Positions 32,720 to 42,138 of a stretch of 64,000 nucleotides of DNA are shown piece after piece. Under the pieces are notes generated by a model. It did not search any database. It was not told the origin of the DNA and saw only the letters and a list, made by a program, of their open reading frames with translations. The stretch is from Neorhizobium lilium (GTDB lineage Bacteria; Pseudomonadota; Alphaproteobacteria; Rhizobiales; Rhizobiaceae), in contig NZ_SBIP01000001.1 in assembly GCF_004053875.1 (NCBI RefSeq), forward strand, positions 868,001 through 932,000, written 5' to 3'. A program made the position numbers and the translations under genes. The first letter of the stretch is position 1. Each line of letters opens with the position of its first letter.

Positions 32720-33788
32720 GGTCACGGACCTTTGTGGATGCGCTTGTGCTGACGACTATGAGCTTTGGAAGGCCGCGCCTTTTTGGCCAGGGGAAACCGA
32801 TGCGCCACGTCAGAAATACCCGGCCGACGCCTGGCCGCATATCGAAATGCACTCCGTCGAGAACCATTGGGCCGCGCGACGGGCCATCGCCTTGGTCGAT
32901 CTCGACCTGTAGCTGGATATTCGGTAGGGAACCCCGAAACATTTTCCGGCTTGGCAGGAGATGATCCAGTTCATAGGGTTCGTTGCCGTTCAGCCAGGGC
33001 GTTGCGATCAGGTCTGGATGCGCAGCCTGCCAAAAGGCAAACTTGAAATCCTTCGGAAGAAGCGGGTGCCGCTCGTTGAGCCAGGCCTCGTCATAAGTCC
33101 CCGCATGCGAAAGGCGGTCTTGCCAGAACGGCGACATCGGCCCGAGACCGGCCGGCGCCGGTCGATCTGTGACATTGCGAATAGGTTCATTCTCGTCTTC
33201 GATTTGTGGTGCAGGCCATTCCGGCCTCTCGCGAAAGAGGGCCTCGTCAACAAGGCCTGTTCCGATCGGATTGCGTTCGAATACTTCTCCGCCTTCGATC
33301 CTTCCTCCGAAGGCAAGACGCCAGTCTATAGGCACATGGGCGACAGGTTCGCCTTCTGTCAGCTCCCAGCCCTCAAGAAGATCTTCCTTGTCGCGATCGA
33401 TCAAGCCGCGCCATGTCTTCCGGGTCTTGGCACGCCATAAACGCGGCCCGTGGACGCGCAGGCGTTTTTCCACCGGACCAACCTTCAGCCCGCATGTCCA
33501 GGATATTGCTTCGACGCCATCCGGCGCAAAGGCCGAGCCGATGAAGGTGACATCCGTATTCGGCTTGAACGGGGCAAGATCGGTACACGCTGTCTGAGGC
33601 GTCTGGTGCGGATCGCCCTTGTATGTATCCACCATCTCCAGCGGCCGCTGAATATCATCCAGAACCAAAGGGCCGCCGTTACTCAACTTGAATGTGCCGC
33701 GCGCGACAACCACGCCCAGAAGGTCGCCAGCCAAATTATATTGGCGGAAGGCAAGTGCCGGAAACGGTGTGCGATTATCGACAGACAT
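32712..33788 (-). CDS. DUF2169 T6SS adaptor/chaperone, 358 aa
   Basis: DUF2169 proteins load DUF4150 effectors onto VgrG. The sequence opens MSVDNRTPFPALAFRQYNLA and has GVVVARGTFKLSNGG, then ETTTL-free strands such as VAHVPIDWRLAFGG and NPIGTG, typical of the family. It starts seven bases after the vgrG stop and overlaps the effector start by eight bases, so the three are translated together. The start at 33788 is chosen over 33842 because the latter lies within vgrG and adds unrelated residues. Confidence 0.9.
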   Translation of the reverse strand: MSVDNRTPFPALAFRQYNLAGDLLGVVVARGTFKLSNGGPLVLDDIQRPLEMVDTYKGDPHQTPQTACTDLAPFKPNTDVTFIGSAFAPDGVEAISWTCGLKVGPVEKRLRVHGPRLWRAKTRKTWRGLIDRDKEDLLEGWELTEGEPVAHVPIDWRLAFGGRIEGGEVFERNPIGTGLVDEALFRERPEWPAPQIEDENEPIRNVTDRPAPAGLGPMSPFWQDRLSHAGTYDEAWLNERHPLLPKDFKFAFWQAAHPDLIATPWLNGNEPYELDHLLPSRKMFRGSLPNIQLQVEIDQGDGPSRGPMVLDGVHFDMRPGVGRVFLTWRIGFPWPKRRGLPKLIVVSTSASTKVRDHV

Positions 33789-33795
33789 CGGCGCC

Positions 33796-36120
33796 TCAGC
33801 CGCTTGCGGTGCTGTCGGAAGAACTTGGTTCCGCCTCGTCAAACCCTCCGCCGGGCTTGTTCAGATCAACGACAGTGCCATTGATCTGGGTCGGGCCAGA
33901 TGCGGTGAAGTTGAAATGCGTCCCGAGAATGATCACCGTGCCGTCCTTGCGCATGATGAATTTTGAGGCACCGCACTCGATGACGAATTCCTCCCCGACA
34001 ATCACCTTCTTAAACCTGCCGACTTTTTCCAATGAGGTTTGGCCCACATGCGTTACCTTGCTCACGCCGATCTGTTCGGTGCGGGCAATGCCAATCGTAT
34101 CGGATTTGAACGATCCGACGATCGTGTTCATGATGCCGGGCATTGGAAACAGGTTGGATGCGGCGTCGCCGACACCGGAGCCGGAGCCTGCCAACGCCGT
34201 GCCTGCGTCAGCCCGCGGCGAAGGCCCTGACACAACGCCTTCGCGGCTGCCGAGCCCGCCGGCGCCGAGAAACCCCAGAGCCGACGACGCAATCGTGCCG
34301 GCAAAGGCAGCAAGGCCTGCGCCGCCGCCCGCGATCTGGCCGGCCTGCGACAGCAATCCTGCCGTTTGACCCGAAAGCGCCTGAACCGCGCCCATCAGCG
34401 CCTGCGCCATCGGCCCCGTGCCGCCGACTACCGTATTCACCGATCCACCGATCTCATGCTTCTGGTTGCCGGAGACTTCGACAGCCCGATTGCCGCCGAC
34501 CGCAGCAACCTCGTGGCGATCGACCCGCTTGATGCGATCGTTTAACACTCGCGTGGTCTGGTCCTTCTGGGCGTGAAAGAACTGGTTCTCCCGTCCGGCC
34601 TCGTCCTCGAAGGTCATTTCGTTGAAGCCCTGACCCTTGTGAGTGTTGGAGCGCAGCACCATGCGGGTTTTATTGGCCGGAAGATCGTAGGGAACAGCGT
34701 TGGAAGGATTGTTGACCACTCCCGTCACCAGCGGCCGGTCGGGATCGCCGTCGACATAGGCGACCATCACTTCCATGCCGATGCGGGGAATGACCTGCGC
34801 TCCCCATGTGCCGCCGCCCCAAGCCTGGCTGACGCGCACCCAGCAGGTGTCTGAGCCGTCCTTCTTCGCCTTACGATCCCAAGGAAACCACAGTTTGATG
34901 CGGCCATACTGGTCGGGATGGATCTCCTCGCCGGCGGGACCCGCCACGATCGCCACCTGGGTGCCCTCGATGCGCGGCCGCTTCGTTTCCCGGTGCGGCG
35001 TCATCGGCACGCGTGAGGGTACAGCCTCGAACTCGTTGCGAAATTCCGGCTCGTTCGAGTTGGTCTCGTAGGAGCGATCGACGACGGTGTGCACTGCCTT
35101 GAGGATCACATGCTCTTCATAGACATGATCGGGATGCGCAACCTCATAAGGGGTGAAGCGCCGGCCGGCCTCCAGGATGCGCGAGGTAGAGGCGCCGAAC
35201 ACCCGGTCATGATCAGCTTCCGAGGCCTGCATGCGCAGCTTCTCGGCGCGTTCGGCTTCGGCAACGGAGGAAATGCGCGCCGGATATTCGTAAAGCTCGC
35301 GTTTGACCGCATCCGGCATCTGTACGAGCGATGGCGTCATCGTCCCCGGCACCATGCGCGGCGTTTCGAAGTTCCAGTCGGCGCCGGCCCGCTGCCCCGG
35401 CACATAGGAGAAGCGCCGGGCCCAGTCGTTGATATGATTGCGGTCGGAGGAGCCCTGCGCCAGGCGCACCCTGCCCTCCCCTTGCGACGAGGGCGATGGT
35501 CCAAGCCAGCCGGACGCACTGTCGGCCACGTGCAGCTTGTGCTTACCGTCCTCGTGGGAGAACCAGTAGAACAATCCGTCTTCCTCAAAGCGACGAGTGA
35601 GATAGGCGAGGTCGGTTTCGTTCCATTGAACCGAATAATGCTGTGCTGGCGGAGGAGCGACGACGCCGGATGTGTCGGGCGCCGGAATTCCATGCTCGGA
35701 AAACAGCGTCTCGACAATGTCGATCGACGTCTTGTCCATCCAGATGCGGCAGTCGGAGCGACGCGACAGAAGCCACATCTGCGGCCTCAGAACCATCGAG
35801 TAGGATCGCAGACCTCGGGTAATCGGCGGCCCTTCGTTGAGCTCCGTAACCAACCCGTTGAATGGCCGTCGGATGGCTGACCCCGCCTCCCCGTCGCCTT
35901 GCTGCACCTCGATGGAAACGTCCATCAGCCGTCCGATCAGTTGCTCCGGCTTGACGACGGGCTGCTTGGAGCGCGCCGAGAGATGGATCTCGAACAGCGA
36001 TGAGACGCCCTCCTCGATCGTCACCCGCTCTGGCAGAAGCTGGTCGTCCCCCAGCGGCGAAACAATCTTGAGGATGCGGCTCGCCTGGATGAAGTCGGCA
36101 GCGGAGGAAGCATTATCCAT
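33796..36120 (-). CDS. vgrG: T6SS spike protein VgrG (TssI), 774 aa
   Basis: The trimeric spike has a gp27-like N-terminus (VTIEEGVSSLFEIHLSARS, WNETDLAYLTRRFEEDGLFY) and a gp5-like OB fold (HPDQYGRIKLWFPWDR, SQAWGGGTWGAQVIPRIGME). A C-terminal repeat needle follows. Residues about 566-657 form an unusual Ala/Gly-rich hydrophobic insert (GLLSQAGQIAGGGAGLAAFA) between needle parts. The tail (KFIMRKDGTVIILG) returns to the normal needle. It sits in the hcp operon next to its cargo genes. Confidence 0.95.
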   Translation of the reverse strand: MDNASSAADFIQASRILKIVSPLGDDQLLPERVTIEEGVSSLFEIHLSARSKQPVVKPEQLIGRLMDVSIEVQQGDGEAGSAIRRPFNGLVTELNEGPPITRGLRSYSMVLRPQMWLLSRRSDCRIWMDKTSIDIVETLFSEHGIPAPDTSGVVAPPPAQHYSVQWNETDLAYLTRRFEEDGLFYWFSHEDGKHKLHVADSASGWLGPSPSSQGEGRVRLAQGSSDRNHINDWARRFSYVPGQRAGADWNFETPRMVPGTMTPSLVQMPDAVKRELYEYPARISSVAEAERAEKLRMQASEADHDRVFGASTSRILEAGRRFTPYEVAHPDHVYEEHVILKAVHTVVDRSYETNSNEPEFRNEFEAVPSRVPMTPHRETKRPRIEGTQVAIVAGPAGEEIHPDQYGRIKLWFPWDRKAKKDGSDTCWVRVSQAWGGGTWGAQVIPRIGMEVMVAYVDGDPDRPLVTGVVNNPSNAVPYDLPANKTRMVLRSNTHKGQGFNEMTFEDEAGRENQFFHAQKDQTTRVLNDRIKRVDRHEVAAVGGNRAVEVSGNQKHEIGGSVNTVVGGTGPMAQALMGAVQALSGQTAGLLSQAGQIAGGGAGLAAFAGTIASSALGFLGAGGLGSREGVVSGPSPRADAGTALAGSGSGVGDAASNLFPMPGIMNTIVGSFKSDTIGIARTEQIGVSKVTHVGQTSLEKVGRFKKVIVGEEFVIECGASKFIMRKDGTVIILGTHFNFTASGPTQINGTVVDLNKPGGGFDEAEPSSSDSTASG

Positions 36121-36133
36121 AAATGAAGACCCT

Positions 36134-36727
36134 TCAGCCTACCGCCGCATCGGATGCTTCCAAAAAATGCTTTTGGAAATTGTCGATCAAAGTGCGGCGT
36201 TCGAAATAATGGAGAAGCTCCAGCCGGTTGGTGGCGCTGTTGAAATACGCCGCCGCGATAGGACGCTGGCCGGTTTTCTGCAGGAACGTAACCGCCGGAT
36301 TTCCGTAGAGCAGGCGGGTTGGTGCCGGATCCTCGCCATACATGCGAAGAAAGGGCAGCGTCGCGGAAGCCCTGTAGTGCTCCAGCGCCTTGGCGGTGAA
36401 GATGTTCTTTTTCCCGAGATAACGATGGAGCACGCCGTGCTTGCCGTTCGAGCGTGTCGTCAACTGCGTTCCGGGCTCGAAGATTTCCGACAGCATTTCG
36501 CGCACGCCAGGCGAACCTTGCAATTTCCGGCCCTTGAAATATACGTCTTGGCCAATCGTCAGCGTATAGATGCTGCGCAGCACTTGTAGATGGCTGGTGC
36601 CTATCACCTTGATGCCCTTGATCTTGGTACTCGGCGCAACCATGCCGAAGACACTCTCGTCAAAGACTTCCTCGATGATGAGGTTGTAGTTCGTCAGTTT
36701 GACATTTTCGATATCCGGTGCGCTCAT
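36134..36727 (-). CDS. Unknown protein between hcp and vgrG, 197 aa
   Basis: GAGGAG precedes the start at 36727 (MSAPDIENVKLTNYNLIIEE). The sequence has a run of beta-like segments (TSHLQVLRSIYTLTIGQDVY), a charged middle (GKHGVLHRYLGKKNIF) and a C-terminal helix. There is no signal peptide or membrane segment. It occupies the place where Agrobacterium carries its amidase effector and immunity genes, 75 bases after hcp and 13 before vgrG. It could be a cargo, a chaperone or a baseplate-linked factor. I do not recognise the family. Confidence 0.7.
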   Translation of the reverse strand: MSAPDIENVKLTNYNLIIEEVFDESVFGMVAPSTKIKGIKVIGTSHLQVLRSIYTLTIGQDVYFKGRKLQGSPGVREMLSEIFEPGTQLTTRSNGKHGVLHRYLGKKNIFTAKALEHYRASATLPFLRMYGEDPAPTRLLYGNPAVTFLQKTGQRPIAAAYFNSATNRLELLHYFERRTLIDNFQKHFLEASDAAVG

Positions 36728-36802
36728 GGAAATGATCTCCTCGAAACCGGGCAACGTTAAGTAACTGGGCGCCGATGTGACTCGGCGCCCGTTTTGTCAG
36801 AT

Positions 36803-37279
36803 TTAGGCTGCCTTGGTGGTCGCGAGGTCGTAGGACGCGATCATCGGCGACTGCGGCGCCTGGTTTTCGTCGAACGGCGTGTATTTCACTTCCAGCTTGG
36901 TGAAGTTGAGCTTCACGGTTTCAACCGGCCGGTCGCCGCTCGAATCGATCGAATAGCTGGCGATAAGCGTGTTCGTCAGCGTATATTCGATATAAGTCTC
37001 GCCCGGATTGCCGGTGGTCACCAAATGGATGACCGTGCGCTTGCCGGTGCGGCCCGAGCACGCTTCCTGGAAAATTTTGGTCGACGAAGAGTCGCTGACC
37101 TTGGTGAGGATGACTTCCGAAACAGTCGGCTCGGAAGCTTCACGATTTGCCGCGGAACCGGCAGATGTGTTCATGTTGCGGGAGACATTCCAATGAATGG
37201 ATTCGATATCCATCCATTTGCGATGCTGCTCGTGGGTTGCGTCACCCTGAATACCGTCAATCTGCAGATAAATCGGCAT
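36803..37279 (-). CDS. hcp: T6SS tube protein Hcp (TssD), 158 aa
   Basis: The Hcp fold is plain: MPIYLQIDGIQGDATHEQHR, then WMDIESIHWNVSR, TEPTVSEVILTKVSDSSS-like strand pairs and VETVKLNFTKLEVKYTPFD. Hcp hexamers stack into the inner tube and are secreted. The start at 37279 is chosen from the family N-terminus, with AGGAG upstream. It follows clpV by 31 bases on the same strand, so both share one transcript. Confidence 0.95.
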   Translation of the reverse strand: MPIYLQIDGIQGDATHEQHRKWMDIESIHWNVSRNMNTSAGSAANREASEPTVSEVILTKVSDSSSTKIFQEACSGRTGKRTVIHLVTTGNPGETYIEYTLTNTLIASYSIDSSGDRPVETVKLNFTKLEVKYTPFDENQAPQSPMIASYDLATTKAA

Positions 37280-37310
37280 GCTATCAGCTCTCCTGTAAGC
37301 TATTGATTCC

Positions 37311-40100
37311 CTAGTTGCGTCTAAGGCCGTTGTGCCTTTCGTCCTGCTGATCCCCGGGCAGGCTTGCGGCGCGGGGTTCGTCATCCGCCAGCCCAGTTTC
37401 CCGAGGCATGTCGAATTGCGGTCCGGCCGCGGCGGTTTCGGACTGGATGCCGAACCGAAGGCCGTCGTAATTGATGGAAATCGCTTTGACCCTTCGTCCC
37501 TCCGCAACTGCGTCGAGGAGGAAAGTTGACAGAACGGGTAAGAGGTCGCGGGCAATCATGACCTCGATCGCCCTTGCGCCGAGATCACTCGTCCTAGCGC
37601 GTGACACCAGTGCCTCACGGGCTTCCGGCAACAGCGCCAGCGACGTGCCATAGGCCGATCCGACCCGCTCGCGGATACGTCCGATCTGGATATCGACGAT
37701 GCCGGACAGCGTCTCGCGGCCAAGCGGCATGAAGGGCAGAACGGTGGTGCGGCCGATGAAGGCTGGCTTGAAATGTTTCTGCAATTCCGGCAGCAACAGT
37801 TGTTCGAGCGCTTCGCCTTCCGGCATCGTATCCGGATCGGCAGCAAGTGCCGACAACAGCTCGGAGCCGGTATTGGCGGTCATGAAAATGGTCGTGTTCT
37901 TGAAATCGATGTCGCGGCCTTCGCCGTCGCGCAACGTTCCTTTATCGAACACCTGGTAGAAGATTTCTTGGACACCGGGATGCGCCTTGTCGATCTCATC
38001 GAGTAGCAGTACCCCATAGGGTCGCCGCCGCACCGCTTCGGTCAGCACGCCGCCCTCACCGTAACCAACATAACCAGGCGGCGAGCCGAGAAGCATCGAG
38101 ATCTTATGCTCCTCCTTGAACTCCGACATGTTGATCGTGGTGAGATGCTGGCTGCCGCCATAGAGCATGTCAGCCAGCGACAGCGCCGTTTCCGTTTTGC
38201 CGGTACCGGACATGCCGACTAGCAGGAATACCGCCGGCGGACGACGCGGATCGGAAAGGCCGGCTCGGGCGGCCCGCATCGCCGAGGAAATCCGCTCGAT
38301 CGCCAGATCCTGTCCGAGCACGCGTTCTTTCAGGCGCACGTCGAGCGTCTTCACGGTCTCGACCTGGTCTGACAGCAGCTTGCCGACCGGTATGCCGGTC
38401 CAGCGGGCGACGATCGCCGCCACCACGTCCTTGTCGACGACGCGGGGCACGAGCGGTGTTTCTCCGGCGAGGGCTGAAAGGCTTCGTTCGGTCGTCGCAA
38501 AGGCGGCTCGGGCGGCCTCCGGCGTCATGGATTGCGGCGGGAAAGGTGCAACATTCGTGCCATCGCCCGAAGGCTCTGCGGATGCCAGCGGCAGGACCGT
38601 CGTCTGATCCGCGAAAAACTCCTCAAGTCGGTCGGCTTCCCTTGCGAGCCGCATCTCTTCTTCGAATTTTGACCGCAGCGTTGCGATCTCCGCGACGATC
38701 ATGCCGCGCTCGGAGGCAATCTCGATCAACCGCGCTGCCGATTCAGGTGTTTCCGGCTCCGCGATCAGCCAGTTGGACTCTGTTTCCAGCAAATAATCTT
38801 CATTGGAGAGAAGTTTAAGCGCCTCCGGCGTGGTTTGCCGGGCGAGCGCCACGGCCGCCGCAGCGGTGTCGATGAGACTGATTGCCTTATCCGGAAGCTG
38901 TCGAGCCGGCAGGTAGCGGGCGGAAAGCCGGACCGCGGCAATGATCGCCTCGTCGCGGATCCGGACCTGATGATGGACCTTCAGTGCTTCCGCGACCCCG
39001 CGCACCATGCGCACTGCGGTTTCCTCGTCCGGTTCCTGCACAAGCACGGTCTGGAACCGGCGCGTCAGTGCAGCGTCCTTTTCAATAAAACGCTTGTACT
39101 CGCTCCAGGTGGTGGCGGCGATTGTGCGTAGCTCTCCGCGCGCCAGCGCAGGCTTCAGAATATTGGCGGCGTCGCCTTGACCTGCCTGGCCGCCGGCGCC
39201 AATCAGCCCGTGCGCCTCGTCGATGAACAGGATGATCGGCTCAACAGAGGTCTTCACTGCATCGACGACGCCGTGAAGGCGTCGCTCGAATTCGCCCTTG
39301 ACGCCCGCACCCGCCTGCAAGAGGGTGAGATCAAGCAGCAGCAACTTCACGTCCTTGAGGCGGTCGGGTACGTTGCCGCCCGCAATTTCCAGGGCCAACG
39401 CCTCCGCCACTGCGGTCTTGCCGACGCCGGCTTCGCCCACCAAGATAGGATTGTTCTGCCGACGGCGCATCAGGATATCGATGATCTGTCGGAGCTCGCG
39501 ATCGCGACCTATTACCGGATCGATCCGTCCGGCACGGGCATCATCAGTCATGTCGCGCGTATAGAGCCGCAGAAATTCATTTTCCTGTGCCGAGGATGCC
39601 GGCCTTGCGAACGCAGGCTCTGCACCGCCGTCACTATCGCCGCCCGCCGCTTCTTCAAGCATGCCGTCGAGGCGTACCCGGTCGAGTCTCAGCAGCGATG
39701 GTGCAACGCCACGCGCAATGGGGCGCAAGGCCTGGTCGCTCGTCAACACATTAAGCAGGTCGGCCAGAACGACGCTATTACGGCCGTACTGGAGCGATGC
39801 ACCCAGCCATGCTTCACGGGCCAGGGACAAGAGGTTCTGCGAAAGGACAAGAGAGGCTCCATCCTCCCGGCGGATATCAGAAATCGTCGCGTCCAGCTCT
39901 GTTCGCAGTGCTTCGGAGGACACTCTCAGCTGTTCGAAAACTGCCGAGAATTGTGCGATGTCAAGAAGCGAGCGTAGCCAGTGGGCAACATCGACGACGG
40001 AGTGACTATGACGTGCAGCCAGCGATGCGGCTGTCTCAAGACCGACACGTAAATCGGGCTCAAGCGCTCTGATCATGCGATTTAGATCAATCGGCGACAT
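37311..40100 (-). CDS. clpV: T6SS sheath-recycling ATPase ClpV (TssH), 929 aa
   Basis: An AAA+ Clp/Hsp100 protein with two Walker A motifs, GEAGVGKT near residue 223 and GMSGTGKT near residue 630. The N-terminal Clp-N domain (LAARHSHSVVDVAHWLRSLL) is typical of ClpV and serves to recognise TssC. ClpV disassembles the contracted sheath. The start at 40100 (MSPIDLNRMIRALEPDL) is preferred over 40175, which adds a non-family Arg-rich tail. It leads the divergent hcp operon. Confidence 0.95.
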   Translation of the reverse strand: MSPIDLNRMIRALEPDLRVGLETAASLAARHSHSVVDVAHWLRSLLDIAQFSAVFEQLRVSSEALRTELDATISDIRREDGASLVLSQNLLSLAREAWLGASLQYGRNSVVLADLLNVLTSDQALRPIARGVAPSLLRLDRVRLDGMLEEAAGGDSDGGAEPAFARPASSAQENEFLRLYTRDMTDDARAGRIDPVIGRDRELRQIIDILMRRRQNNPILVGEAGVGKTAVAEALALEIAGGNVPDRLKDVKLLLLDLTLLQAGAGVKGEFERRLHGVVDAVKTSVEPIILFIDEAHGLIGAGGQAGQGDAANILKPALARGELRTIAATTWSEYKRFIEKDAALTRRFQTVLVQEPDEETAVRMVRGVAEALKVHHQVRIRDEAIIAAVRLSARYLPARQLPDKAISLIDTAAAAVALARQTTPEALKLLSNEDYLLETESNWLIAEPETPESAARLIEIASERGMIVAEIATLRSKFEEEMRLAREADRLEEFFADQTTVLPLASAEPSGDGTNVAPFPPQSMTPEAARAAFATTERSLSALAGETPLVPRVVDKDVVAAIVARWTGIPVGKLLSDQVETVKTLDVRLKERVLGQDLAIERISSAMRAARAGLSDPRRPPAVFLLVGMSGTGKTETALSLADMLYGGSQHLTTINMSEFKEEHKISMLLGSPPGYVGYGEGGVLTEAVRRRPYGVLLLDEIDKAHPGVQEIFYQVFDKGTLRDGEGRDIDFKNTTIFMTANTGSELLSALAADPDTMPEGEALEQLLLPELQKHFKPAFIGRTTVLPFMPLGRETLSGIVDIQIGRIRERVGSAYGTSLALLPEAREALVSRARTSDLGARAIEVMIARDLLPVLSTFLLDAVAEGRRVKAISINYDGLRFGIQSETAAAGPQFDMPRETGLADDEPRAASLPGDQQDERHNGLRRN

Positions 40101-40331
40101 CCGGCAGTTCCTGTCTTTACGTCGAAATTCAGTATGCTTTCGTGATGCCAGGAGACAACTAGGGCGGTCATTCACCCTTGTCCAGAAAAAAAACTGCTCT
40201 ATTTCAAAATCCGTGGGTCACGACAGTTGTCATAAATCTGTTACATTCTTTGCGAGGTTGACAAGGCAGTATAGGGACCGCAGGATGATGAACCGCGAAC
40301 TTAATCTCTTAAATTCGGAGTTTATGACAGC
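40101..40331. promoter_or_regulatory. Divergent promoter region between clpV and tssA
   Basis: About 230 AT-richer bases separate the two main T6SS operons, so promoters for both must lie here. No clear sigma-70 pair or repeated operator stands out. GGAG lies upstream of the tssA GTG. Confidence 0.5.
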
Positions 40332-41399
40332 GTGAATTTTCGACAAATCATAGATCCACTAGGAATAAATGGCCCGTGCGGAGAAAACGTGCGAACCAAT
40401 ACTGTATCGCGGGAAATATACTATAGAATTAAGGACGCAAGAAGCGCAGCTAGGACGGCGGAGCGCGGTGTAAATCCGGGTGAAGCTATTGTGATTTCAT
40501 CTGCCTGGCAGGACGTAAGCAATCTTGGATTGCAGATTCTTTCTTCCCATAGCAAGGATATCGAAGTATTAGCCTGGCTTGCCGAAGCCCAATTACGGCT
40601 CCGCGGCTTCGAGGGCCTGCGCGACGTGTACCAAGCTATCGCGTCGCTTTTAGACAACTATTTTGATGCGCTCCATTCGATCGGCGACGAAGATTTCGAG
40701 GAGCGTTTTGCGCCTTTAGCAGGTCTCAACGGTATAGGCGGCGAAGGCACAATCATTCAGGCCATCCGTCTGACTTCATTAGTTCCAGACGGCAAGTTCG
40801 CGCGGTTTTCGCTTTGGGATTTCCAGCTCTCACAACGCCTAAACGAAGCCGACCGGCGCGAAGATCTGCAGCAAGCGGCGAATGCAGCCGGTGTCGCACG
40901 CATGACAGACCACCTCAGGGTCGTCACGGAATGCATCGCCGCTTTCGATGGTTTGGTCGCAATTCTAGATGCGCGTTGCGGCGATCAGGCGCCACCAAGC
41001 TCCAATACGCGCAATGTTCTGCAAGAAGCCGCTTCGGCAATTCGCGTGCTGGCGGGCATCGAGACGCCTGTTGGCACACCGGAGCCTCCGGTATCGGACA
41101 CGCCGGATTCCGGTTCTGCGGAAACGGTTGCGGGCGAGGAAGACGCTGTCCGGACGCGTCCGGTCACCGCCGACACCATCCGATCCCGCGAAGAGGCATT
41201 CGAGCTTCTGGTCGCCGTCGCGCGCTATTTCCGTCGCGCTGAGCCCCATTCACCGATTTCCATGTCGATCGAAACGCTAGTGCGCCGCGGTCGCATGGAT
41301 TTTTCCGAACTTCTAGCCGAACTCCTGCCGGAACAGCAGACGCGCAACGCGGTGCTGACGGCGGCGGGAATTCAGCCTCATGGCGAACAGCGAGGTTAG
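40332..41399 (+). CDS. tssA: T6SS assembly protein TssA (ImpA), 355 aa
   Basis: The ImpA_N motif is visible at the start (DPLGINGPCGENVRTNTVSR), followed by DVSNLGLQILSSHSKDIEVL and an N-terminal helical domain. The C-terminal part has EAFELLVAVARYFRRAEPHS, typical of TssA proteins ending in a short helical domain. TssA caps the sheath-tube and coordinates assembly. The start is a GTG; GGAG lies 13 bases upstream. It leads the tss operon on the plus strand. Confidence 0.9.
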   Translation: MNFRQIIDPLGINGPCGENVRTNTVSREIYYRIKDARSAARTAERGVNPGEAIVISSAWQDVSNLGLQILSSHSKDIEVLAWLAEAQLRLRGFEGLRDVYQAIASLLDNYFDALHSIGDEDFEERFAPLAGLNGIGGEGTIIQAIRLTSLVPDGKFARFSLWDFQLSQRLNEADRREDLQQAANAAGVARMTDHLRVVTECIAAFDGLVAILDARCGDQAPPSSNTRNVLQEAASAIRVLAGIETPVGTPEPPVSDTPDSGSAETVAGEEDAVRTRPVTADTIRSREEAFELLVAVARYFRRAEPHSPISMSIETLVRRGRMDFSELLAELLPEQQTRNAVLTAAGIQPHGEQRG

Positions 41400-41486
41400 A
41401 GGCGCCTGACCCAGGCGGGCATGGCCCGACAGGTATCTGCAACAGTCCGAATTCGTAATCTGCCGATGGCATGAAGGAGAATCCCG

Positions 41487-42023
41487 ATGGCAAGTGTGCA
41501 TGAGAAACTGGAAAGAGTGCGCAAGCCGCGCGTCCACATCAAATACGAAGTGGAAACCGAAGGCGCCATGGTGGTGAAGGAGCTGCCCTTCGTCGTCGGC
41601 GTGCTCGGCGACTTTTCCGGCAATCCGACCCAGCCCCTGAAGCCGTTCGGCGAGCGCAAGTTCGTCCAGATCGACCGCGACAATTTCGACGATGTCATGC
41701 GTCGCATGACGCCGGGGCTGACCATCTCCGTCGAAAACACGCTGCAGAACGACGGAACAGAGCTTCCCGTGTCCTTGAAATTCGAGGGCATGGACGATTT
41801 TGAGCCGGGCTCGATCGTCAACCAGGTGCCGGCTTTGAAGGCACTGCTGGAAGCGCGCAACGAACTGCGTGACCTGATGAGCAAGGCGGATCGCTCGGAA
41901 GAACTCGAGCGGCTGCTGGAGGACATTCTCCAGAACAAGGCCGACCTGTCGCAGCTGGTGGCGCAGCTTGGCAGCCAGAAGACCCCCGCCGGCAAGTCCG
42001 ACAAGGACGACACCGCCAACTGA
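41487..42023 (+). CDS. tssB: T6SS sheath small subunit TssB, 178 aa
   Basis: The TssB family start is clear: [20 protein letters not shown], with [20 protein letters not shown] and [13 protein letters not shown]. The C-terminal helix ([20 protein letters not shown]) packs against TssC. AAGGAGAA precedes the ATG. It is followed after 115 bases by tssC. Confidence 0.95.
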   Translation: MASVHEKLERVRKPRVHIKYEVETEGAMVVKELPFVVGVLGDFSGNPTQPLKPFGERKFVQIDRDNFDDVMRRMTPGLTISVENTLQNDGTELPVSLKFEGMDDFEPGSIVNQVPALKALLEARNELRDLMSKADRSEELERLLEDILQNKADLSQLVAQLGSQKTPAGKSDKDDTAN

Positions 42024-42138
42024 GTGCCTGCATGTAAGCGCGGACAAACACCCGCGCTTGGAATTCCTGACCATCTGTTTTTTGAGCAATGGGAAAGGCC
42101 CCTCCTTCCCGCTTTGCTCCTCGGAAAAGGACCAAGAC

